64,000 bases of DNA from Thermus sediminis (lineage in GTDB: Bacteria > Deinococcota > Deinococci > Deinococcales > Thermaceae). Shown piece by piece: positions 40,860-49,558 of this stretch. Location of the stretch: positions 868,001 to 932,000 of the forward strand of contig NZ_QURO01000004.1 of NCBI RefSeq assembly GCF_003426945.1, in the 5' to 3' direction. The position numbers were made by a program, and so were the translations under genes. The number at the start of each line of letters is the position of its first letter. Within the stretch, counting starts at the first letter, position 1. Under the pieces are notes generated by a model. It did no database searches. It saw nothing but the letters and a program-made list of their open reading frames with translations, and was not told the origin of the DNA.

Positions 40860-42839
40860 ATGATCCGAACCGTCACCCTGGTGGGCCACGCGCAAAGCGG
40901 CAAAACCACCCTAACGGAAGCCCTTCTCTACAAAACGGGGGCCAAGGACCGCATGGGCCGGGTGGAGGACGGCACCACCACCACGGACTACACCCCCGAG
41001 GCCAAGCTCCACCGCACCACGGTGCGCACCGGGATGGCCCCCTTGCGCCATAAGGAGCACCGCATCTTCCTCCTGGACGCCCCGGGCTACGGGGACTTCG
41101 TGGGGGAGATAAGGGGGGCCCTCGAGGCCGCCGACGCCGCTTTGGTGGCCGTTTCCGCGGAAAACGGGGTCCAGGTGGGCACGGAGAGGGCCTGGACCGT
41201 GGCCGAGCGCCTGGGCCTCCCCCGGATGGTGGTGGTCACCAAGCTGGACCGGGGCGGGGACTACTACGCCCTCCTCGAGGGCCTCCGGAGCACCTTAGGC
41301 CCCATCCTCCCCATAGACCTCCCCCTCTACGAGGGGAGCAGGTGGGTGGGGCTCGTTGACGTCTTCCACGGGAAGGCCTACCGCTGCCAAAACGGGGAAG
41401 AGGTGGAGGTCCCCATCCCCGAAGGGGAGCGGGAAAGGGCCCTCCGATTCCGGCAGGAGGTCTTGGAGGCCATCGTGGAGACGGACGAAACCCTCCTGGA
41501 GAAGTACCTGGAGGGGGAGGAGGTCTCGGGGGAGGCCCTGGAAAAGGCCTTCCACGAGGCGGTGCGGAGGGCCCTCCTCTACCCCGTGGCCCTGGCCTCG
41601 GGGCTCACCGGAATCGGGGTCCTGTCCCTTCTGGACCTGATCCTCGAGGCCTTCCCCTCCCCCGAGGAGCGCTTCGGGGACGGCCCCCCTCTGGCCAAGG
41701 TCTTCAAGGTCCAGGTGGACCCCTTCATGGGCCAGGTGGCCTACGTGCGCCTCTACCGGGGAAGGCTTAGGCCCGGGGACACCCTCCAGAGCGAAGCGGG
41801 GGGGATCCGCCTTCCCCACCTCTACGTCCCCATGGGGAAGGACCTCCTGGAGGTGGAGGAGGCGGAGGCGGGGTTCATCCTGGGCCTCCCCAAGGCGGAG
41901 AACCTCCACCGGGGCATGGTCCTCTGGCAGGGGGAGAGGCCCGAGAGCGAGGAGGTCCCCTTCGCCCGCCTCCCCGAGCCCAACGTGCCCGTGGCCATCC
42001 ACCCCAAGGGGCGCACGGACGAGGCCAAGCTGGGAGAGGCCTTAAGGAAGCTTTTGGAGGAGGACCCCAGCCTCAAGCTGGAGCGCCAGGAGGAGACGGG
42101 AGAGATGCTCCTTTGGGGCCATGGGGAGCTCCACCTCACCACCGCCAAGGAGCGCCTAGGGGACTATGGGGTGGAGGTGGGGTTCTCGGTGCCCAAGGTG
42201 CCCTACCGGGAAACCATCCGGAAGGTGGCCGAGGGCCAGGGCAAGTACAAGAAGCAGACCGGGGGGCACGGCCAGTACGGGGACGTCTGGCTCCGCCTGG
42301 AGCCCGCCCCGGAGTACGGCTTTGAGTGGCGGATCACGGGCGGGGTCATCCCCTCCAAGTACCAGGAGGCCATTGAGGAAGGGATCAAAGAGGCCGCCAA
42401 GAAGGGGGTCCTGGCGGGCTACCCGGTCATGGGCTTCAAGGCCATCGTCTACAACGGCTCCTACCACGAGGTGGACTCCAGCGACCTCGCCTTCCAGATC
42501 GCCGCCAGCATGGCCTTCAAGAAGGTGATGGAGCAGGCGAACCCTGTCCTCCTGGAACCCATCTACCAGATCAAGGTCCTGGCCCCCCAGGAGCGGGTGG
42601 GGGACATCCTCTCCGACCTCCAGGCCCGGCGGGGGCGGATCCTGGGTATGGAGCAGGGGGGGGCCCTGGCGGCGGTGCGGGCCGAGGTCCCCCTTTCCGA
42701 GGTCCTGGAGTACTACAAAACCCTCCCCAGCCTCACGGGCGGGGCCGGGGCTTACACCCTGGAGTTCAGCCACTACCAGGAGGTGCCCCCGCACCTGGCC
42801 CAGCGGATCGTAGGGGAGCGGAAGGCCCAGGAGGGCTAG
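40860..42839 (+). CDS. Elongation factor G-like protein EF-G-2
   Basis: The 659-aa translational GTPase corresponds to the EF-G-2 paralogue of Thermus. Domains: G (VGHAQSGKTTL, TTTTDYTPEAKLHRTT, LLDAPGYGDF, VVTKLDRGG), then II-V, with domain IV AEGQGKYKKQTGGHGQYGDVWL and domain V ILSDLQARRGRILGMEQ. The G3 motif reads DAPGY where EF-G has DTPGH, so the catalytic His is Tyr. Growth-phase or recycling roles are reported for EF-G-2-type paralogues in general; the role here is not known. Confidence 0.9.
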   Translation: MIRTVTLVGHAQSGKTTLTEALLYKTGAKDRMGRVEDGTTTTDYTPEAKLHRTTVRTGMAPLRHKEHRIFLLDAPGYGDFVGEIRGALEAADAALVAVSAENGVQVGTERAWTVAERLGLPRMVVVTKLDRGGDYYALLEGLRSTLGPILPIDLPLYEGSRWVGLVDVFHGKAYRCQNGEEVEVPIPEGERERALRFRQEVLEAIVETDETLLEKYLEGEEVSGEALEKAFHEAVRRALLYPVALASGLTGIGVLSLLDLILEAFPSPEERFGDGPPLAKVFKVQVDPFMGQVAYVRLYRGRLRPGDTLQSEAGGIRLPHLYVPMGKDLLEVEEAEAGFILGLPKAENLHRGMVLWQGERPESEEVPFARLPEPNVPVAIHPKGRTDEAKLGEALRKLLEEDPSLKLERQEETGEMLLWGHGELHLTTAKERLGDYGVEVGFSVPKVPYRETIRKVAEGQGKYKKQTGGHGQYGDVWLRLEPAPEYGFEWRITGGVIPSKYQEAIEEGIKEAAKKGVLAGYPVMGFKAIVYNGSYHEVDSSDLAFQIAASMAFKKVMEQANPVLLEPIYQIKVLAPQERVGDILSDLQARRGRILGMEQGGALAAVRAEVPLSEVLEYYKTLPSLTGGAGAYTLEFSHYQEVPPHLAQRIVGERKAQEG

Positions 42840-42840
42840 G

Positions 42841-43731
42841 GTGGCCCTGGAAGGCCTCAAGGAGGCCCTGGGCCGGGCCCTCTTCGGCCAGGAGGAGGTC
42901 ATCGAGGCCCTCCTGGCCACGGCCCTGGCCCGGGGACACGCCCTTCTGGAAGGGGTCCCGGGCCTGGGCAAGACCCTCTTGGCGGAAAGCTTCGCCCGGG
43001 CCAGCGGCCTAAGCTACAAGCGCATCCAGTTCACCCCCGACCTCCTGCCCCAGGACCTCACGGGAAGCGAGGTCTTCCGGGAGGGGCGCTTTGAGTTCGT
43101 GAAGGGGCCCATCTTCGCCCAGGTGGTCCTGGCGGACGAGGTAAACCGGGCCCCCCCCAAGGTCCAGTCGGCCCTCTTGGAGGCCATGCAGGAAAGGGCG
43201 GTGACCGCCGGCGGGGTGCGCCACCCCCTCCCCGAGCCCTTCTTCGTGGTGGCCACCCAGAACCCCCTGGAGCTTGAGGGCACCTACCCCCTCCCCGAGG
43301 CCCAGCTGGACCGCTTCGCCGCCCGGATCGTCTTCCGCCCCCCCAGGCGGGAGGTGTGGCTCAGGATCCTCACCGAGGAGCCCGGGGTCCCGGAGCCCCT
43401 GGAGGTGGACTTCCCCAGGGCCCAGGAGGAGGCGAGGGGAGTGCGGGTGGCCAAGGAGGCCTTGGAAGCCATCACCCACGTGGCCTTCCTCACCGCCGAA
43501 GACCCTAGGCTCCGCATGGGCCTCTCTCCCAGGGGGGCCAAGGCCTGGCTTTCCTTGGCCAAGGCCCTGGCCCACCTCCGGGGCAAGCCCCTGGTGGACT
43601 GGAAGGAGCTTAGGGACGCCGCTTTCCTCACCCTGCCCCACCGCCTCTTCCTCACCGAGGAGGCCCTCTACGAGGGGGAGAACCCGGAAGGGGTGCTGAA
43701 GGAAGCCTTGAAGAAAGGAGGAATACCGTGA
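42841..43731 (+). CDS. MoxR-family AAA+ ATPase
   Basis: The 296-aa MoxR ATPase has Walker A LLEGVPGLGKTLLAE, Walker B VVLADEVNRAPPKVQSALLEAMQE and sensor FFVVATQNPLELEGTYPLPEAQLDRF. MoxR proteins usually work with DUF58 and VWA-domain proteins encoded next door, but none is seen here. Instead it starts 1 nt after EF-G-2 and overlaps the PEP synthase gene by GTGA. Confidence 0.92.
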   Translation: MALEGLKEALGRALFGQEEVIEALLATALARGHALLEGVPGLGKTLLAESFARASGLSYKRIQFTPDLLPQDLTGSEVFREGRFEFVKGPIFAQVVLADEVNRAPPKVQSALLEAMQERAVTAGGVRHPLPEPFFVVATQNPLELEGTYPLPEAQLDRFAARIVFRPPRREVWLRILTEEPGVPEPLEVDFPRAQEEARGVRVAKEALEAITHVAFLTAEDPRLRMGLSPRGAKAWLSLAKALAHLRGKPLVDWKELRDAAFLTLPHRLFLTEEALYEGENPEGVLKEALKKGGIP

Positions 43732-46130
43732 AGTGGGTTCGGTTTTTCCACGAGGTGGGCCTCGAGGACGTCCCCCTGGTGGGGGGCAAGAACGCCTCCT
43801 TGGGGGAGATGATCCGGGAGCTCTCCCCTCTAGGGGTTAAGGTCCCCCCCGGCTTCGCCACCACCAGCGAGGCCTACTGGCACTTCCTGGAAGAAAATGG
43901 CCTAAAGGAGGCCATCGCCCGGGAGCTTTCCCAACTGGATGTGGAGGATGTCCAGGCCCTCACCCGGGCCAGCCGCCGCATCCGGAACCTCATCCTGAAG
44001 GGGGAGTACCCGGAAGACCTCCGGGAGGAGGTTCTCGCCGCCTACCAGCAGCTATCCCAGGAGGCGGGGGAGGAGGCCATCCCCGTGGCCGTGCGGAGTA
44101 GCGCCACCGCCGAGGACCTCCCCACCGCCAGCTTCGCCGGCCAGCAGGAGAGCTACCTCCACGTGCAGGGGGAGGAGGACCTCCTCCTCCACGTGAAGCG
44201 GGCCCTGGCCAGCCTCTTCACCGCCCGGGCCATCAGCTACCGGGCCCACAGGGGCTTTGACCACCTCAAGGTGGCCCTCTCCGTGGGGGTCCAGCGCATG
44301 GTGCGGGCGGACACCGGCGCAAGCGGGGTCATCTTCACCCTGGACCCGGACACGGGGCATAGGGGCTTCGTCTACCTCACCGCCATCTATGGCCTAGGGG
44401 AGAACATCGTCCAGGGGCGGGTGGTCCCGGACGGCTACTACGTCCACAAAGAGACCCTGCGCCAGGGCTTCAAGGCCCTGGTCTACCGGAAGCTCGGGGC
44501 CAAGGAGCTCATCCTGGCCTACGACCCCAAGGAGGGCCGCCTCAAAAACCGCCCCACGCCCCCTTACCTGAGGAACCGGTTCGCCCTGAAGGACGAGGAG
44601 GCCCTTCTCCTCGCCGACTGGTCCCTTCGCATTGAGGACCACTACACCAGGAAGCGGGGCGCCCCCACCCCCATGGACATCGAGTGGGCCAAGGACGGCC
44701 CCACGGGGGAGCTCTTCATCCTCCAGGCCCGGCCGGAAACCGTCCACTCGCAAAAGAGCCCCGTCCTCCGGGTGCACCGCCTCCTCGGGCGGGGGGAGGT
44801 TCTGGCCGAGGGCCTGGCCGTGGGGGAGGCCATCGCCCAGGGAAGGGCCCGGATCCTCAAGGACCCCAAGGAGATGGACCGCTTCGGGGAGGGGGAGGTC
44901 CTGGTCACGGAGACCACCAACCCCGACTGGGAACCCATCATGAAGAAGGCGGCGGCCATCGTCACCGAGCGGGGCGGGCGCACCTCCCATGCGGCCATCG
45001 TGGCCCGGGAGCTGGGGGTGCCCGCCATCGTGGGGGCGGTAGGGGCCACGGGGAGCCTCCCCGAGGGGGAGGAGGTCACGGTCTCCTGCGCCGAGGGGGA
45101 GGTGGGCAGGGTCTACCGGGGAAGGCTTCCCTATGAGGCGGAGGAGATCCACCCGGAAAGCCTCCCCAGGACCCGCACCCGGATCCTGGTGAACGTGGGC
45201 ACCCCGGAGGAGGCCCTAAGGGTTAGCCTCCTCCCCACGGAGGGGGTAGGGCTTTTGCGCATGGAGTTCGTCTTCGCCAGTCACGTGCGGGTCCACCCCC
45301 TGGCCCTCACCCGTTACGAGACCCTGCCCAAGGAGGTGCGCCGCCAGGTGGACGAGGCCACCGAGGGGTACGGGGACAAGCGGGCCTACTTCGTGGAGTG
45401 CCTCGCCGAGGGCATCGCCCTCATCGCCGCCGCCTTCTACCCCAGGCCCGTTCTCCTCCGCTTCTCCGACTTCAAGACCAACGAGTACGCCCGCCTCATC
45501 GGGGGGCACCTCTTTGAGCCCAAGGAGGAGAACCCCATGCTGGGCTGGCGGGGGGCGAGCCGCTACTACCACCCCGACTACAAGGAGGGCTTCTTGCTAG
45601 AGGTGGCGGCGGTCAAGCGGGTACGGGAGACGCTGGGCCTCAAGAACCTCATGGTCATGGTGCCCTTCTGCCGCACGCCCGAGGAGGGGGAGAAGGTCCT
45701 AGGGGTCATGGCGGAAGGGGGGCTCAGGCGGGGAGAAGATGGGCTCCAGGTCTACGTGATGGCCGAGATCCCTTCTAACGTCCTCGAGGCCGAGGCCTTC
45801 GCCGAGCTCTTCGATGGCTTCTCCATCGGCTCCAACGACCTCACCCAGCTGGCCCTTGGCCTGGACCGGGACTCGGAGCGGGTGGCCCACCTCTTTGACG
45901 AGCGGCGGGAGACGGTGAAGGCCCTCTGCGCCCTGCTCCTGGAGAAGGCCCACGCCAAGGGGAGGCCGGTGGGCATCTGCGGCCAGGCCCCCTCCGACTA
46001 CCCCGAGTTCGCCGCCTTCTTGGTGGAGAGGGGCATTGACTCCCTAAGCCTCAACCCCGACGCCCTCCTGCGCACGGTGAAGAAGGTGGCGGAGATAGAA
46101 AGCGCCCTCTCCCGGCATCCTGAGGCGTAG
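43728..46130 (+). CDS. ppsA: Phosphoenolpyruvate synthase
   Basis: PEP synthase makes PEP, AMP and Pi from pyruvate and ATP in gluconeogenesis. The 800-aa protein has the ATP-binding domain (VGGKNASLGEM, VAVRSSATAEDLPTASFAGQQE), the swivelling phospho-His domain (RGGRTSHAAIVARELGVPAIVG) and the PEP/pyruvate TIM barrel with the active-site Cys region PVGICGQAPSD. GTG 43728 overlaps the MoxR stop. Confidence 0.95.
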   Translation: MKWVRFFHEVGLEDVPLVGGKNASLGEMIRELSPLGVKVPPGFATTSEAYWHFLEENGLKEAIARELSQLDVEDVQALTRASRRIRNLILKGEYPEDLREEVLAAYQQLSQEAGEEAIPVAVRSSATAEDLPTASFAGQQESYLHVQGEEDLLLHVKRALASLFTARAISYRAHRGFDHLKVALSVGVQRMVRADTGASGVIFTLDPDTGHRGFVYLTAIYGLGENIVQGRVVPDGYYVHKETLRQGFKALVYRKLGAKELILAYDPKEGRLKNRPTPPYLRNRFALKDEEALLLADWSLRIEDHYTRKRGAPTPMDIEWAKDGPTGELFILQARPETVHSQKSPVLRVHRLLGRGEVLAEGLAVGEAIAQGRARILKDPKEMDRFGEGEVLVTETTNPDWEPIMKKAAAIVTERGGRTSHAAIVARELGVPAIVGAVGATGSLPEGEEVTVSCAEGEVGRVYRGRLPYEAEEIHPESLPRTRTRILVNVGTPEEALRVSLLPTEGVGLLRMEFVFASHVRVHPLALTRYETLPKEVRRQVDEATEGYGDKRAYFVECLAEGIALIAAAFYPRPVLLRFSDFKTNEYARLIGGHLFEPKEENPMLGWRGASRYYHPDYKEGFLLEVAAVKRVRETLGLKNLMVMVPFCRTPEEGEKVLGVMAEGGLRRGEDGLQVYVMAEIPSNVLEAEAFAELFDGFSIGSNDLTQLALGLDRDSERVAHLFDERRETVKALCALLLEKAHAKGRPVGICGQAPSDYPEFAAFLVERGIDSLSLNPDALLRTVKKVAEIESALSRHPEA

Positions 46131-46397
46131 CGCACAAGCCCCTTAACGCCTCAAGCCCCGCCCTTGGGGTGCCCCCCTGGTCCCTTTCGGGAGCCTGGCC
46201 CCTAAGGTCTGGCCCGCCCTCCTGGTCTCTGGCCCCACCGCCGCCCTGGGCCCGGTCTAGGGCTTGGCCCCTCTCGGGGTGGGGTTCCGCCTCCTCCTCA
46301 AGGCCCCCGGTGGCCCTACACCCCGGTCCACCTGGGACCGGGACCGGGCCGGCTTTCCGTCCTCTTCCTACCCAAGGTGCCGAGCCCCTACGCCTAA

Positions 46398-46413
46398 CTT
46401 TCTCATGAGAAAG
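46398..46413. promoter_or_regulatory. 16-bp perfect palindrome upstream of the response regulator
   Basis: CTTTCTCATGAGAAAG is perfectly symmetrical and AT-rich in a GC-rich region. It fills the space between the expected -35 and the -10 (TACCAT, 46419-46424), an ideal repressor position. Confidence 0.6.
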
Positions 46414-46418
46414 TGAGA

Positions 46419-46424
46419 TACCAT
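46419..46424 (+). promoter_or_regulatory. -10 element of the response-regulator gene
   Basis: TACCAT ends six bases before ATG 46431 and there is no separate ribosome binding site, so translation is probably leaderless. Confidence 0.5.
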
Positions 46425-46430
46425 GGGAGT

Positions 46431-47105
46431 ATGGAACCCCCCCTGATCCTGATCGTGGAGGACGAGAAGGACATCGCCCGCTTTATAGAGCTGGAGCTGC
46501 AGGCGGAGGGCTACCACACCGAGGTAGCCTACGATGGCATCACCGGGCTTTCCAAGTTTCGGGAGGTGAACCCCAACCTGGTCATCCTGGACCTCATGCT
46601 CCCGGTGATGGACGGGATTGAGGTGGCCAGGCGCATCCGCAAGACCTCCAACGTGCCCATCCTCATCCTCACCGCCAAGGACCGCGTTGAGGACAAGGTC
46701 CTGGGCCTGGACGCCGGGGCCGACGACTACCTGGTGAAGCCCTTCTCCATTGAGGAGCTCTTGGCCCGGGTCAGGGCCCACCTGCGCCGGGTGACCCCGG
46801 CCATCACCGGGGAGATCCGGGTGGCGGACCTCATCATCAACTTGGAGGGCCGGGAGGTCTTCCGTGGTGGCCGTCGGGTGGAGCTTTCCAACAAGGAGTT
46901 TGAGCTCCTGGAGCTCCTCGCCAAGAGCCCGGGCAAGGTCTTCACCCGCTACGAGATCGAGGAGAAGGTCTGGCCCGGCTACCAGGGCGGAAGCAACGTG
47001 GTGGACGTCTACATCGGCTACCTGCGCAAGAAGCTGGAGGTGGGTGGGGAGCGCCGCCTGATCCACACCGTGCGGGGCGTGGGGTACGTCTTAAGGGAGG
47101 ACTAG
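46431..47105 (+). CDS. OmpR/PhoB-family response regulator
   Basis: The 224-aa protein has receiver motifs [12 protein letters not shown], phosphoacceptor [19 protein letters not shown] and DDYLVKPFS, and a winged-helix output domain with [19 protein letters not shown] and [13 protein letters not shown]. It precedes its kinase by 4 nt. The signal is unknown. Because a perfect palindrome sits in its own promoter, autoregulation is possible. Confidence 0.94.
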   Translation: MEPPLILIVEDEKDIARFIELELQAEGYHTEVAYDGITGLSKFREVNPNLVILDLMLPVMDGIEVARRIRKTSNVPILILTAKDRVEDKVLGLDAGADDYLVKPFSIEELLARVRAHLRRVTPAITGEIRVADLIINLEGREVFRGGRRVELSNKEFELLELLAKSPGKVFTRYEIEEKVWPGYQGGSNVVDVYIGYLRKKLEVGGERRLIHTVRGVGYVLRED

Positions 47106-47109
47106 GGCC

Positions 47110-48516
47110 CTGAGCCTGAGAAGCCGCATCACCCTCCTCACCGCAGGGCTCCTCCTCGCCACCCTCCTCCTCTTGGGCTTCGCCTTGGAGGGGCTTCTTA
47201 GGAGCTTCCTCTACCGCAACCTGCGGGCGGAGCTTTTGGAGGCCGGCAACCAGGTGGTCCGCCTCCTCAACCTGGGGGGGCAGGCCTTTCTGGAGGCTGG
47301 CCTTCCCCCGAGCCTCTACGCCGAGGTGCAGCTGGTGCTAGAGGAAGACCCCGCCCTCCTGGCCACGGAGGGGGGGATAAGCCTGCAGAAGAGCCCCGCC
47401 TTGGGAAACCAGCGCCTCCTCCTCCAGGAAGCGGACTACCAGGCCCTCCTGAAGGCGGGCGAGGTCTGGGCGACAGCGGAGCTTCCCCGGGAGGGCCCGC
47501 CCCTGCGCCTTTTAGTCTACGGCCGGGCGGTGGGGGTGGACCTAGGGGGGACGGTCTGGAAGGGGGTTCTCCTGGTAGGAAGGCCCACGGAGGACCTCGA
47601 GGCCACCCTGGGCCAGTTCGTCCGTATCTACGCGGGCACGGCCCTCCTCGTCCTCCTCGTCGCCCTCCTCCTGGCCCGAAGCCTGGTGGCCCGGGCCCTG
47701 GAGCCCTTAGAGTGGCTCGCCCGCCGGGCCGAGGCCATGCCCGACCGGCCTGAGCCCCTCCCCGAGCCCGAGGGGAAGGACGAGGTGGCCGCCTTGGTCA
47801 AGGCCCTGAACGGGATGATCGCCCGCATGCAGAAGGCCCTGGAGACCCAGACCCGCTTCCTCCAGGACGCCTCCCACGAGCTCAGGACCCCCGTCACCGC
47901 CATCCTGGGCCACGTGGGCTACCTCCTCCGGCGCACCCCCCTCGCGGAGGCCCAAAGGGAGAGCCTGGGGATCGTGAAGCGGGAGGCGGAGCGCATGGGC
48001 AAGCTGGTCTCGGACCTCCTGGACCTTTCCCAAAGCGGCACCTGGAGCATCGTACCTGCGCCCGTGCAGGTCCTGGACCTCCTGGAGGAGGTGAAGGAGG
48101 AGTTCGCCAAGAGCTTTGAGGGGGAGATCCTGGTGGAGGCCCCGGAGGGGCTTTACGTGCGGGGGGACCCCGACCGCCTCCACCAGGTCCTGGCCAACCT
48201 GGTCTCCAACGCCCTCAAGGCGGGGGCCAAGCGGGTGTGGCTTCGGGCCTTTGACCTGGGGGACAAGGCGGTGGTCCGAGTGGAGGACAACGGGGAAGGG
48301 ATTCCGCCGGAGCACCTCCCCCACCTCTTTGAGCGCTTCTACCGGGTGGACAAGGCCCGGGACCGGGAACGGGGGGGGTCGGGCCTTGGCCTTGCCATCG
48401 TGAAGGCCATCCTCGAGGCCCACGGGGGCGAGATCTGGGTGGAAAGCCAGGTGGGCCAGGGGACGGCCTTCAGCTTTTCCCTCCCCGCAAGCGGGCCACC
48501 GCCTCCTCCACGCTGA
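47110..48516 (+). CDS. Sensor histidine kinase with probable CTG start
   Basis: The kinase has TM1 (LLTAGLLLATLLLLGFAL), an extracytoplasmic domain, TM2 (IYAGTALLVLLVALLLARSLV), HAMP, H-box DASHELRTPVTAILGH, N-box LVSNALKAGAKR, G1 EDNGEGIPPEH and G2 GGSGLGLAIVKA. The frame reads through TM1 only if translation starts at CTG 47110 (LSLRSRITLLTA), 9 nt after GGGAGG and 4 nt after the regulator stop. No ATG or GTG exists upstream in frame. TTG 47173 would remove most of TM1. The 468-aa length assumes the CTG. Its 3' end overlaps the convergent DUF2089 gene by 47 nt. Confidence 0.85.
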   Translation: MSLRSRITLLTAGLLLATLLLLGFALEGLLRSFLYRNLRAELLEAGNQVVRLLNLGGQAFLEAGLPPSLYAEVQLVLEEDPALLATEGGISLQKSPALGNQRLLLQEADYQALLKAGEVWATAELPREGPPLRLLVYGRAVGVDLGGTVWKGVLLVGRPTEDLEATLGQFVRIYAGTALLVLLVALLLARSLVARALEPLEWLARRAEAMPDRPEPLPEPEGKDEVAALVKALNGMIARMQKALETQTRFLQDASHELRTPVTAILGHVGYLLRRTPLAEAQRESLGIVKREAERMGKLVSDLLDLSQSGTWSIVPAPVQVLDLLEEVKEEFAKSFEGEILVEAPEGLYVRGDPDRLHQVLANLVSNALKAGAKRVWLRAFDLGDKAVVRVEDNGEGIPPEHLPHLFERFYRVDKARDRERGGSGLGLAIVKAILEAHGGEIWVESQVGQGTAFSFSLPASGPPPPPR

Positions 48517-48823
48517 TCTCTCCCCGCCTTAGGGCCTCCAGGACCTGGAGGCGGTCCTCCCCCTCCTCCGCCTCGTAGCCCAAGGCCTTCAGGAGGGCAT
48601 CCAGCCTGGCCCGCACCGTGGGGTAGGAGACCCCCAGGATCCGCTCCACCTCCTTGAGGTTCCCCCTGGTCTTCACAAAGAGCCTGAGGAAGTCCAGGTG
48701 CTCCTTGGGCAAGAGGGCGAACTCGTTGGGGAGGAAGCGGCCCGAGACCTCGGTGCCGCAGGCCTCGCAGTAAAGGGTCTTCACGGAAAGGGGCCCCTCG
48801 CAGGCGGGGCAGCGCACGGGCAT
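48470..48823 (-). CDS. DUF2089 zinc-ribbon/HTH protein
   Basis: The 117-aa protein has a zinc ribbon (RCPACEGPL and YCEACGTEV), a helical segment LPKEHLDFLRLFVKTRGNLKEVERILGVSYPTVRARLDALL that is a DUF2089 helix-turn-helix, and a SHOCT-like tail (LRRGEISVEEAVARL). Members are likely transcription regulators of the adjacent SHOCT operon. ATG 48823 has GAGG 6 nt upstream; ATG 48838 is an alternative overlapping the previous stop. Confidence 0.82.
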   Translation of the reverse strand: MPVRCPACEGPLSVKTLYCEACGTEVSGRFLPNEFALLPKEHLDFLRLFVKTRGNLKEVERILGVSYPTVRARLDALLKALGYEAEEGEDRLQVLEALRRGEISVEEAVARLRGGKS

Positions 48824-48831
48824 GGGCTTCC

Positions 48832-49095
48832 TCACCATAGTCCCACCTTCACCCTCACGCCCTTGGCCTCCAGGAGGAGGAGGGGCAAGGGGGGAAGCCC
48901 CCGGAGGGCGAAAACCTCGAGGAGAGGTACCCTAGGCCCTGGCCTTCCCCGAAGGAGCCCCCGGGTCTCCCAGAGGAAGAGGAGGAGGAGAAGCCCCCAC
49001 TCCAGGAGGAAGAGGGGAAGGGCCAGGTAGAGGGGAAAGGGCCATGGACCCCGCACCGCCAGGTAGAGGAACCGGGGCCTGAGGGGCGGCCTCAC
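48832..49095 (-). CDS. Small membrane protein of unknown function
   Basis: The 87-aa protein is very hydrophobic, with one or two TM segments (WPFPLYLALPLFLLEWGLLLLLFLW) and a short cytoplasmic tail. GTG 49095 overlaps the SHOCT gene's stop (GTGA). It occupies the position of the small membrane components in yvl-type operons. Confidence 0.65.
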   Translation of the reverse strand: MRPPLRPRFLYLAVRGPWPFPLYLALPLFLLEWGLLLLLFLWETRGLLRGRPGPRVPLLEVFALRGLPPLPLLLLEAKGVRVKVGLW

Positions 49096-49460
49096 ACCAC
49101 CTCCACCAGGATCCTGACGGGCCCCTCCTCCTCCGCCTCTATCTCCACCAGCTTCCCCTCGGGCACCCCCTCCTTGAGGAGGGCCAGGAGGTCCTTGAGG
49201 TTCACCCCCTGGCGGCCCAGGGTGAGCTTGGCCTCCTCGGGGAGGAAGGACTCTAGGAGGGAGGCCAGAGCCAGGGGGAGGTTCAGGTGGACCTTCACGG
49301 GCCGCCCCTTCTCCTCCGCTTCCACCCGAACCTTGAGGAGCCGGGCGGGGGGCTTGGACCCTGGCCTGGCCCCTTCCAGGGCCGAAAGGAGGTCCATGGC
49401 CTCCTCTACCCCGATGCTTCCCGCCTGCAACATCTCCAGCACGCGCCTTTTCTCTTCCAT
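49092..49460 (-). CDS. SHOCT-like domain protein
   Basis: The 122-aa protein opens with the SHOCT-like module MEEKRRVLEMLQAGSIGVEEAMDLLSALE and is followed by a beta-strand rich region (KVRVEAEEKGRPVKVHLNLP) as in the YvlB group. ATG 49460 has AAAGGG 6 nt upstream. It shares its opening module with the next gene upstream. Confidence 0.78.
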   Translation of the reverse strand: MEEKRRVLEMLQAGSIGVEEAMDLLSALEGARPGSKPPARLLKVRVEAEEKGRPVKVHLNLPLALASLLESFLPEEAKLTLGRQGVNLKDLLALLKEGVPEGKLVEIEAEEEGPVRILVEVV

Positions 49461-49515
49461 CTCATACCCTTTCTTCCTGCCTGCCAGCTCAGAAAAGCCT
49501 CCCGGGAGCCTTCTT

Positions 49516-49558
49516 TCGGGGCCCCCATGCTGGCTTGGGCCAGCATGGGTGGTATCAC
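49516..49558. repeat. Dispersed hairpin repeat, copy 1
   Basis: A stem CATGCTGGC/GCCAGCATG with loop TTGG, flanked by TCGGGGCCCC on the left and GGTGGTAT on the right. The same element, with one loop change, occurs at 56808-56851. It lies between the SHOCT and DUF4097 genes and runs into the latter's stop codon. Confidence 0.75.

Larger units (their letters stand above)
46131..46430. other. 300-bp intergenic stretch without a convincing gene
   Basis: Between ppsA and the response regulator there is GC-rich sequence with open frames, but none has a protein-like composition or start signal. One frame reads VPFGSLAPKVWPALLVSG and then meets a stop; it could be a decayed gene, but I cannot show it. 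The last 35 bp hold the palindrome and promoter described separately. Confidence 0.4.

Noticed and set aside
46169-46408. 79-codon plus-strand frame between ppsA and the response regulator
   Set aside because: Pro/Trp/Ser-rich low-complexity translation, no start signal and no domain pattern.
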